From a virus, in IMG/VR virus record IMGVR_UViG_3300020188_000013, positions 1 to 49,172 of that record: 49,172 nt of DNA, one strand, 5' to 3'. The notes beneath the pieces were generated by a model. It ran no database searches and was not told the DNA's origin. It saw only the letters and a list, made by a program, of their open reading frames with translations. Position 1 is the stretch's first letter. Each line of letters begins with the position of its first letter. Positions 16,304-23,445 of the stretch are shown here, in pieces. A program made the position numbers and the translations under genes.

Positions 16304-17458
16304 ATGCCAAGACTTAGTTTATACAGACCCGAGAAAACAAAAGATTATTCCTTCCTAGATGGTATTGTCTACGAACAGTTTACCGTTGGAGGGACTGATT
16401 TTAATATTCACAAGTATCTTGGTCCAAAGACCACATTGGCAGATGATGCAACAGTTGAACAGCCTGTATATGATGTTGTAAAAGAAACAAACATACAAGA
16501 TTTATTATTTCTTGAAAACAGAGACAGAAAGTATGATGCTGATATATACACAATCAGAGGTCATTACAACTTGCAAGATCAAGACTTTGATTTGAGTCAG
16601 TTTGGATTGTTTTTACAAAACGATACATTGTTTATGACTATACATATTAATAGTAGTGTAAAAACACTAGGTAGAAAAATAATGCCAGGTGATGTAATAG
16701 AACTGCCGCACATGAAAGATGAATATGCTGCAAATGATTACAACATTGCACTAAAACGATTTTATGTAATAGACGAAGTTACTAGAGCAGCAGAAGGATT
16801 TAGTCAAACTTGGTATCCGCACTTGTATAGATTACGTGCAAAACAAATACTAGATTCACAAGAATACAAAGACATACTAGATCTTCCAGCAGAAGAAGGT
16901 AGTGCAAATACGCTTAGAGATGTACTTAGTACTTACGAAAAAGAAATGCAAATAAATGAAGCTATTATAGCGCAAGCAGAAGTTGATGTTCCTCTTAGTG
17001 GATATTCTACTATACAGTTCTACACACTACAACTGTCTGATTCAGGCGAAATTGAAATTGTAAGTACTGACTATGACAGTTTATTAGCTGATGATCAGAT
17101 AACAGCTGACACTGTTTTTGTTACACCTGATGGAAATGGATATCAAGGATATTTAGTTGGCGATGGTATTCCTCCAAATGGAGCACCATACGGACAAGGT
17201 ATTGGGTTTCCGGGTGCACCTGAAAATGGAGACTATTTTTTAAGAATTGATTTATCTCCTAATAGATTGTTTAGATATGACGGAAATAGCTGGCGCAAAA
17301 TAGAAGATGCAGTAAGAACCACACTCACACAAACAAGTGGTCGCGATACTCTAAAAGGCACGTTTATAAACAACACAACAGTAAATAGTATTAGCGGAGA
17401 AGAGGTTGTTGAAAGACAGGCTCTAAGTAAAGCTCTTAGAGCAAAGGCAGGTGACTAA
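16304..17458 (+). CDS. 14: Neck protein gp14-like
   Basis: Head-tail neck component. The first ~200 residues follow the T4 gp14 order. D-L-L-F-L-E-N near residue 70 corresponds to the T4 D-L-I-F-G-E-D. Then come LSQFGLFLQNDTLFMTIHI, KIMPGDVIELPHM (T4 has EGDLIYFPM) and YVIDEVTRAAEGFSQTWYP, ending LYRLRAKQI. The protein is 384 residues against 256 in T4. The extension near residues 305-340 carries a YFLRIDLSPNRLFRYDGNSW module like those in the sheath protein. The ATG at 16304 was chosen because an upstream in-frame ATG at 16241 lies inside gene 13 and ahead of the promoter. There is no ribosome site and the late box ends five bases away, so the mRNA is probably leaderless. Confidence 0.82.
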   Translation: MPRLSLYRPEKTKDYSFLDGIVYEQFTVGGTDFNIHKYLGPKTTLADDATVEQPVYDVVKETNIQDLLFLENRDRKYDADIYTIRGHYNLQDQDFDLSQFGLFLQNDTLFMTIHINSSVKTLGRKIMPGDVIELPHMKDEYAANDYNIALKRFYVIDEVTRAAEGFSQTWYPHLYRLRAKQILDSQEYKDILDLPAEEGSANTLRDVLSTYEKEMQINEAIIAQAEVDVPLSGYSTIQFYTLQLSDSGEIEIVSTDYDSLLADDQITADTVFVTPDGNGYQGYLVGDGIPPNGAPYGQGIGFPGAPENGDYFLRIDLSPNRLFRYDGNSWRKIEDAVRTTLTQTSGRDTLKGTFINNTTVNSISGEEVVERQALSKALRAKAGD

Positions 17459-19161
17459 TGCAATACTTTTATGATGGACAAATACGTAGATACATTACAC
17501 AGATTGTAAGAGCATTTAGTAACTTTAGCTATCGTGACGGCGACGGTGATATCAAAGTAGTTCCGGTATTGTACGGAGATATTACAAGACAAGTTGGCAG
17601 TATTATTAGAGAAAACAGTGATAACAAACTACCAAGTGCTCCTCGAATGGGTGTGTATATTACTAGTTTGCAAATGGACAGATCGCGATTGAGTGATAGT
17701 AGTTATGTTAGTAAAATCAATCTTAGAGAAAAACAGTTTGATGAAAACACTAGTAGTTATATAGCACAACAAGCCAAGGGATATACAGTCGAACGATTGC
17801 ATCCAACTCCTTACACACTGAGTGTTAATGTTGACGTATGGTCAACTAGTACTGATCAAAAACTACAAATACTTGAACAAATTTTTATGTTATTTAATCC
17901 AGACTTAGAGTTTCAAACATCTGACAACTATGTAGATTGGACTAGTTTAAGTGCATTGTATTTAGAAGATATTAACTTTAGTAGTAGAACTATTCCTGTA
18001 GGAACGCAAGATGACATTGATGTTGCTACACTAGGATTTACAGCACCAATATACATTTCGCCACCTAGTAAAGTTAAAAAACTAGGCATTATAACAGATA
18101 TTATCACAGGTGTTTACAGTCAAGATGCTGGCACTATTAGTTTAGAAGGGTTTAATCCTCCTACTACATCGGATCAGGGTGTTGCAAGTGGTGTTACTGT
18201 ATTACCAGATGGTACTGTTGTTAATGCAGGAAATGTTGGTATTACATCTACCTCAAGTGTAAGTAACACAGGATTAGATTTAAGCAATCCACTAGTTGTA
18301 AGTTATAGAGATTTTGATATTATAATTAATGACGACGAAGCCAAACTAGCTAAAAATAAAAAACTTCGATTAGGCGATATTAGTTGGTTAAATATTTTAG
18401 AAGCAGAGCTGCCGTCAAAATATCAACCCAACATAAGTCAAATAAGATTGCGCAGAGCAGAACTTAGTGGTGAAATAATTGGAACGTTTAATATCCCAAG
18501 CAATGATACTCATACAATGATTATCGATTGGGACGAGGACACATTGCCGGCTAACACTATTATAACAGGACCGTCTAAGACGGATGGAACTATTGATTAT
18601 ATTATTAATCCTATAACTTATAATCCTCAGACAGTAAAAACACCTGGTGTTAGATTATTATTATTAGGACCAATAGGTTATAAAGTTGAACGTAGTTTTA
18701 AAGCTACTACCAGTAGTAATAGAATAGATACTGATATAGACTTTACTATTACTACTAGCGAGTTGGCCGATAGAGCAGGAGATGAACGTGTTACAAGTTT
18801 TGAAGTATTTGTAAACGGAACACCAGTAGCAGCAACAAAGTCAAACATTGATGATAAGTTTATTATAAATCTAACTACAGCATACAGCATCGACGACAAT
18901 ATCTCGTATGTGCTCAATCTAAACGAAAAAGGTCCTGATGCTTGGAAAAATGCAGATAATACAGACTTTTCAGCTGATGCAAATGATATAGTTGAATGGG
19001 ATGGATCTAAATGGGTTACTATTTGGAACTCTAGCAATGACAATGAAACTACATACGTTACTAATGTAACTACTGGGCAGCAGTTTTATTGGAACGGATA
19101 TTATTGGCAAAGTGCAGTTGATGGTTATTATCCACGAGGAACTTGGACTATTACACTTTAA
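17458..19161 (+). CDS. 15: Tail terminator/sheath stabiliser gp15-like, with long extension
   Basis: In T4, a gp15 hexamer caps the finished tail and binds the neck. The N-terminal ~220 residues match: the opening YFYDGQIRRYITQIVRAFSN, then VVPVLYGD, YITSLQMDRSRL, HPTPYTLSVNVDVWS and ILEQIFMLFNPDL. TLGFTAPIYISPPS follows, where T4 has a strand ending W-M-Y-P-P. T4 gp15 has 272 residues and this has 567. The additional ~340 residues are beta-rich, with an end section (about 500-567) carrying VEWDGSKWVTIW and FYWNGYYWQSA, the same W-D/N-G-x-x-W type of module as in 14 and 18. The start shares one base with the gene 14 stop (TAATG). Confidence 0.85.
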   Translation: MQYFYDGQIRRYITQIVRAFSNFSYRDGDGDIKVVPVLYGDITRQVGSIIRENSDNKLPSAPRMGVYITSLQMDRSRLSDSSYVSKINLREKQFDENTSSYIAQQAKGYTVERLHPTPYTLSVNVDVWSTSTDQKLQILEQIFMLFNPDLEFQTSDNYVDWTSLSALYLEDINFSSRTIPVGTQDDIDVATLGFTAPIYISPPSKVKKLGIITDIITGVYSQDAGTISLEGFNPPTTSDQGVASGVTVLPDGTVVNAGNVGITSTSSVSNTGLDLSNPLVVSYRDFDIIINDDEAKLAKNKKLRLGDISWLNILEAELPSKYQPNISQIRLRRAELSGEIIGTFNIPSNDTHTMIIDWDEDTLPANTIITGPSKTDGTIDYIINPITYNPQTVKTPGVRLLLLGPIGYKVERSFKATTSSNRIDTDIDFTITTSELADRAGDERVTSFEVFVNGTPVAATKSNIDDKFIINLTTAYSIDDNISYVLNLNEKGPDAWKNADNTDFSADANDIVEWDGSKWVTIWNSSNDNETTYVTNVTTGQQFYWNGYYWQSAVDGYYPRGTWTITL

Positions 19162-19174
19162 AATAAGTAGTTGT

Positions 19175-19621
19175 ATGAACAAGATAATTTGCAGTGGTGC
19201 TTTATTTTATAGCCTTAAAACAAAACGATTTCTTTTTTTACATCGCACCAAAGGAAAAACAAAAAACCTTTGGGGATTAGTTGGTGGAACAAACGAAGGC
19301 ATTGAAACACCTTGGGAAGGATTGCAAAGAGAAATAACTGAAGAAATAGGCAATCTTCCAAATATTAAAAAAACAATACCTTTAGAAACATTTATAAGCA
19401 GCGATAATCATTTTAGTTTTCACACATATCTTTGTGTAGTTGATAATGAATTTATTCCAGAATTAAATAATGAGCATGATGGCTACGCTTGGGTAACATT
19501 TGGAAAATGGCCAAAACCTTTACATCACGGGTTGAGTAATACACTACGAAGTAAAACCAATCAAAAGAAACTAGATACAGTTATACGGTTGGTAGATATA
19601 ATATCTCAAACTGATTCTTAA
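19175..19621 (+). CDS. Nudix hydrolase
   Basis: Hydrolyses a nucleoside diphosphate linked to some other group. The full Nudix box is present at residues 38-59: G38, E44, R52-E53, E56-E57 and G59 with the correct spacing. The 148 residues match a minimal single-domain enzyme. The ATG at 19175 (MNKIICSGALFY) was preferred over an upstream in-frame start at 19112 that would lie inside gene 15. No clear ribosome site. It is probably co-transcribed with 14 and 15. Substrate unknown: nucleotide-pool cleaning, NAD or ADP-ribose, or RNA-cap type reactions are all possible. Its 3' end overlaps the oppositely oriented repeat-protein gene by 41 bases. Confidence 0.88.
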   Translation: MNKIICSGALFYSLKTKRFLFLHRTKGKTKNLWGLVGGTNEGIETPWEGLQREITEEIGNLPNIKKTIPLETFISSDNHFSFHTYLCVVDNEFIPELNNEHDGYAWVTFGKWPKPLHHGLSNTLRSKTNQKKLDTVIRLVDIISQTDS

Positions 19622-22211
19622 GCCATTCAAAATCATTAATTTTTACTAGTTCATCTGGATTGTCTGCATTCATTTCGCCAAATGCTTTACCTGCTTTTGC
19701 TCCAGCAATAGCTGCTTTTCCAAAAGGTTTATCATCTCCTCTTGAGCACCATGCATCTAATCTAAAATCAGTTTCGTCATCTTTTTGTCTAGCAATAGTA
19801 CGACTAGCAAGTTTACAACATTCTCTAAATCCACTACGCCATGCACTAAATGCATCTGTATTAAATGCTGTTGTATTACTCATTTTATCTACACCTTTAA
19901 ACTTATCACTAATACTAGTAGTCATATCAGTTGTAGTTTCGTCAAGGTTTCTTGTTAATCGAGTGGGCAGAAGTTTGACGCCACCATACCCATACACTAG
20001 CCCGTTTACTGGATTATGACTTCTCCACACATGCACAGTATCTTTGCCGTCGATATCGTATGCAGGCACATAGTAATCAAACTCAAAGTCGTCTATTATT
20101 TCAGCATCGCCGTCAACAACCCAAAACATTTCTGTTTCAACTAACTCAGCAGCACGTTTATGAGCTGCATGAATTCCTTTGATATCCATTACTCGTTTTG
20201 CTCTTGGATACTTTTCTTTTAGTTCATAGTAGTTGTCGTCGGCATTTGGTTCGCCATTACTAATAAACACAATATCATACGGCTTTGGCATACTACCAAC
20301 TTCGTCGTATTCTTTTTTGTTAACAAAAAATCTATAATCAATTTCTCGTTGACTAATATTCAACTGTTTACTAACTAATGCAATACCGTCATAAAACTCG
20401 CTATTTTTCCAAACATGATTTATTCTACGTTCATATTGATTATGATGACTGATATAAAAATTCCAGTTAAAATCTTCATTAGGTAAAAACGAATCGTTTA
20501 CAATCCAAAACATGTCTGTGTTACAGTTTTCTTTTGCTTCTAAATAATCTTGATAATCGTTTACTGTATATGTTGGATATTGTTTTGGTGTACTTGCTAC
20601 AACATCATATTCTTTCTTTTTTATAAGAAAGCGGTGTTCAATTTCTTTTTCACTTACTAATACATTTTTACTGTATAATACAATACCATCGTAGTTGTCG
20701 CCATTTAAAAATACGTGATTGATATTTCTATCAAATGTATTTTGATGACTAAAGTATAAACTAAAATCAAAATCTTTGTTTACATCAACGTCAGTAGGCA
20801 CACCCCAAAACATTTCAGTGTCGGAGTTGTACAATGCATTTGTATAATCGTCATAGTTGTCAACTGTAAACTTTTTATATTTTTTTGGTTTACTTGCTAC
20901 AACTGCATGTTCTTTTTTATTAACATAAAATCTATGATCAAATTCTTTTTCAGATATAAGATCTATAGTATTTAATAATGCAATACCATCATAATCAACA
21001 CCATTTAAAAACACATGATTTGTTGATCGGTCAAAAGAATCTTGATTGTGGAAATAGTTGTCCCATTCAAAATCACTCAACGGATCTACGTCAAATGGGA
21101 TTAGCCACATCATATCACTGCCGCAACTATGAAATGCACTCTTGTATTGCTCATAGTTTTCAACTATAAACTTTTCATAATCTTTTGGACCACTTGCTAT
21201 AATGTCATGGTCAATTTTATGTTTTAGTTCTTTGTGTTCTATTTCTTCTTTGCTTACCAATGCTTGCTTACTAAACAAAAATACACCATCGTACTTGTTT
21301 CCGTTCAGCCAAGCATGATTAGATTTTTTTTCACTACTATGATGACTAATATAATAATCAAACTCAAACTTTTCGTCAATAACAATGTTGTCTGAATATC
21401 CCCAGAACATATCAGTTGTCGAAACTTCATTTGCGTACTTGTAATCTTCATAGTTGTTAATAACAAACTTATCATAGCATCGTGGATTACTTGCTAAAAT
21501 TCTTACTTCTTTTTTATTAATAAAAAATCTATGTTTTATTTCTTTGTCTGTTAGCTCGCAGGATTTTGGACAAAGTACAATGCCATCTAGTGTGTCTATA
21601 TCGCCATTGCCAAACACATGTGGAATATTAAAACTCCACTCGTCTGGCTTGTAGCTAAACTTAAATGTATCTCTTACTTCAGTATCATCGTACACTATCC
21701 AAAACATATCAGTAAAACTATTTTGTTTAGCTGTGTTTATGGAGTCAACTACCTGTACATCAAACCCTCTAGTTTCAAGATTCTTTAAAACTTTTGTATC
21801 TTCGCCAATGTAAAAAATATCAAACTTGTCTTTTCCTTTGTAAGGATCATAGTGTCCGCAAATATAAGCATGTTGATTTACAGTATATTCACCTTTTTTA
21901 GTCGGAACTAATCTAACTCTATTCCAGTCTTTGACTTTTCGGCTATTTTCAAATACATAAGGAAACGCATGTATACGAACTTCATCCTCAGCTTTTGGTT
22001 TAAAGAACCAAGGAAATGAACTATATGTTTCAATACTTTCGTCAACAACCCACACATAATCAGAATCGCAATCTAACTTCCAAACTTGTTCCAAATCTTC
22101 ATAGTCGCTGGTTTTTACAACTGGATATTTTTCAAAAATATGATTCTTTAAAAAATCCTGTCCATTATGCACTGGTGTTCCAAATCTTTCAAATCTATCA
22201 ATAGCTCTCAT
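19581..22211 (-). CDS. 876-residue protein of 100-residue repeats, glycosyltransferase-related
   Basis: Tandem repeats recur with a period of 100 residues. The anchor T-D/E-M-F-W occurs at about 167, 266, 365, 465, 565 and 693, and a weaker S-D-Y-V-W at 50. Each unit has the anchor, an acidic strand, N-H-V-F-L-N-G with Y-D-G-I, H-R-F-x-x-N-K-K-E, V-A-S-x-P-K-x-Y and N-Y-x-D-Y. Only the last unit continues as a fuller domain, with IHAAHKRAAELVETEMFWVVDGDAEI at residues 680-705 resembling the DxD region of GT-A glycosyltransferases; its Cys-containing C-terminal ~120 residues are unique. I infer one possibly active C-terminal domain preceded by degenerate copies. The ATG at 22211 overlaps the stop of the glycosyltransferase gene (ATGA); an ORF start 18 codons upstream is inside that gene. 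Lacks a signal peptide. Confidence 0.8.
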   Translation of the reverse strand: MRAIDRFERFGTPVHNGQDFLKNHIFEKYPVVKTSDYEDLEQVWKLDCDSDYVWVVDESIETYSSFPWFFKPKAEDEVRIHAFPYVFENSRKVKDWNRVRLVPTKKGEYTVNQHAYICGHYDPYKGKDKFDIFYIGEDTKVLKNLETRGFDVQVVDSINTAKQNSFTDMFWIVYDDTEVRDTFKFSYKPDEWSFNIPHVFGNGDIDTLDGIVLCPKSCELTDKEIKHRFFINKKEVRILASNPRCYDKFVINNYEDYKYANEVSTTDMFWGYSDNIVIDEKFEFDYYISHHSSEKKSNHAWLNGNKYDGVFLFSKQALVSKEEIEHKELKHKIDHDIIASGPKDYEKFIVENYEQYKSAFHSCGSDMMWLIPFDVDPLSDFEWDNYFHNQDSFDRSTNHVFLNGVDYDGIALLNTIDLISEKEFDHRFYVNKKEHAVVASKPKKYKKFTVDNYDDYTNALYNSDTEMFWGVPTDVDVNKDFDFSLYFSHQNTFDRNINHVFLNGDNYDGIVLYSKNVLVSEKEIEHRFLIKKKEYDVVASTPKQYPTYTVNDYQDYLEAKENCNTDMFWIVNDSFLPNEDFNWNFYISHHNQYERRINHVWKNSEFYDGIALVSKQLNISQREIDYRFFVNKKEYDEVGSMPKPYDIVFISNGEPNADDNYYELKEKYPRAKRVMDIKGIHAAHKRAAELVETEMFWVVDGDAEIIDDFEFDYYVPAYDIDGKDTVHVWRSHNPVNGLVYGYGGVKLLPTRLTRNLDETTTDMTTSISDKFKGVDKMSNTTAFNTDAFSAWRSGFRECCKLASRTIARQKDDETDFRLDAWCSRGDDKPFGKAAIAGAKAGKAFGEMNADNPDELVKINDFEWLKNQFEILYLPTV

Positions 22212-22792
22212 AGTATATTTGCCTTTATTCCAAAATGTGCAAGTTTGATACTTGCATCTATCCATACTTCATAACCGTGATGCATTGCTTGATTACAAAA
22301 GTATATATCCTCTCCGCTGAAAGTATCTAGTCGTTTGTTGTATTCGTGATCAAACCATGGCTTGGGTAGATCATTGTACACACTTGTTTTTGTAAGCATA
22401 CATCCCATACCAACTGCCCATACTTTGTGCAATCCAAAACTAGCATCTAATCTAGTGTCAGTATTTTCACAATCAAGAAATGCTACTGTACGATACGGTG
22501 CATACCTAGTACTGTATTGACCTGCTACAATGTCTTTGTTGTGTGACAACAGAGTTTCAAAAACAGATGGCGGAAAATGCATATCGCTATCAAGCCATAA
22601 AATATGTGTAGCATTATTTTCTAATGCTTCTTTTACTAGTGCAGTTCGACTTTCAACAATCACACTACCACAAACAATATGCAGATCAAAATCAACATTT
22701 TGTTTTGTTAATCTATTTGTTAAATGACAAAGACTGCGAGCAAACACTGTATTTACTTGATCACGTGCAGGAACACAAATACTTAGTTTCAT
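22208..22792 (-). CDS. Glycosyltransferase, GT-A (family 2-like)
   Basis: Transfers a sugar from a nucleotide-sugar donor. 194 residues. The first strand MKLSICVPARDQVN is typical of GT-A folds. The metal-binding D-S-D is at residues 68-70 in ILWLDSDMHFPPSVF. A Gly-Met-Gly stretch (VWAVGMGCMLTKTSVY) follows, and an acidic catalytic-type motif FSGEDIYFCNQAMHHGYEVWID lies near residue 160. A typical domain is 200-250 residues, so it is compact but looks complete. It is translationally coupled to the repeat protein downstream. Together they may glycosylate a virion protein or DNA, or a host surface component; the target is not shown. Confidence 0.87.
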   Translation of the reverse strand: MKLSICVPARDQVNTVFARSLCHLTNRLTKQNVDFDLHIVCGSVIVESRTALVKEALENNATHILWLDSDMHFPPSVFETLLSHNKDIVAGQYSTRYAPYRTVAFLDCENTDTRLDASFGLHKVWAVGMGCMLTKTSVYNDLPKPWFDHEYNKRLDTFSGEDIYFCNQAMHHGYEVWIDASIKLAHFGIKANIL

Positions 22793-22793
22793 A

Positions 22794-23171
22794 TTACAAC
22801 ATAGTTGATGGCATAGTTTCTTCGTTTAAATCTTTTTCGGCTGATACAGTGTATTCGTTCCATGTTCTTGCAGCACTTGTTGCAATCTTAACAGCTTCTT
22901 TAAAATCTTCTTTTGACAAACTAGCCATAGCCAGCATACTTTCAGGCTGTACTTTACCTAGTGTAAGTAAATCTGCACCTGCGGCTCTTCCTAACTTTTG
23001 AATCCAATGCAATCTATCATCATCATTTGGAATAACCATATCATCGATTGCAGCAAAAACTTTTTCGTGCAAATCTCCGTCAAGGTTAAGTGCTGTTGCT
23101 GCTTCTTTTTTACGTTCTTTGGTATATTCTTGTGCTAAGTCTACATTTAATACTTCGTATAATGTTTTCAT
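22794..23171 (-). CDS. Uncharacterised 125-residue helical protein
   Basis: Not recognised. It is predominantly helical and acidic, with no membrane segment and no cysteine. Segments include YEVLNVDLAQEYTKERKKEA, HWIQKLGRAAGADLLTLG and SKEDFKEAVKIATSAARTW. The ribosome site AAGGA precedes the ATG at 23171. Third from the last gene in the early-type operon 23359-to-19581; the next start follows its stop within two bases. Confidence 0.75.
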   Translation of the reverse strand: MKTLYEVLNVDLAQEYTKERKKEAATALNLDGDLHEKVFAAIDDMVIPNDDDRLHWIQKLGRAAGADLLTLGKVQPESMLAMASLSKEDFKEAVKIATSAARTWNEYTVSAEKDLNEETMPSTML

Positions 23172-23182
23172 TTTTTTTCCTT

Positions 23183-23359
23183 TTAACCTGGTATTGGGAA
23201 ATAGTAGCCACCAAAACTAGAACTCATGCTAATAGTACTGCCTTGACTAATACCAATATAAACACCTAGTGTACCAATAGCAATAGTACTGTTGCCCGCA
23301 CTAAAGTAGTTGCGGATTTGAGACATTGTTATTGTCGAGCCTGTTGCTGGTAATGCCAT
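23183..23359 (-). CDS. 58-residue mini protein resembling a fibre-tip segment
   Basis: A small ORF opening MALPATGSTITMSQIRNYF and closing ISMSSSFGGYYFPIPG. The combination L-P-x-x-G-x-I-x-M-S-x-I-R at the start and I-S-M-S-S-F-x-G at the end is the pattern seen in tail-fibre tip or collar segments of marine phages (from memory). AGGAAG lies the right distance before the ATG at 23359. The promoter at 23383-23411 gives a 17-base leader, so it is the first gene of its operon. No cysteine or charged cluster; rich in Ser/Gly/Ile. It might be a receptor-binding tip supplied as a separate chain, but early-type control is unusual for a virion protein. Confidence 0.7.
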   Translation of the reverse strand: MALPATGSTITMSQIRNYFSAGNSTIAIGTLGVYIGISQGSTISMSSSFGGYYFPIPG

Positions 23360-23382
23360 ATTACTTCCTATTTCTCTCTATT

Positions 23383-23411
23383 AATATAACACATTATTTA
23401 AGCAGTGTCAA
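23383..23411 (-). promoter_or_regulatory. Near-consensus sigma70 promoter for the glycosyltransferase operon
   Basis: TTGACA (23406-23411), a 17-base spacer and TATATT (23383-23388) on the minus strand. The spacer holds TTAAATAATGTG, closely matching the spacer of the promoter at 14678-14706. It abuts the terminator of the giant fibre gene. Confidence 0.8.
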
Positions 23412-23412
23412 G

Positions 23413-23438
23413 TAAAGATAGCCACGCTTGTGGCTATC
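23413..23438 (-). terminator. Terminator of the 3612-residue fibre gene
   Basis: A 9-bp perfect stem (23417-23425 with 23430-23438) with a four-base loop is followed by a short T-run on the minus strand. It lies eight bases after the stop codon. Confidence 0.85.
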
Positions 23439-23445
23439 CTTTATA

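Noticed and set aside
19112-19174. Longer N-terminus for the Nudix hydrolase
   Set aside because: The extension overlaps the end of gene 15 and has no family-like sequence; the ATG at 19175 starts right at the first Nudix strand.
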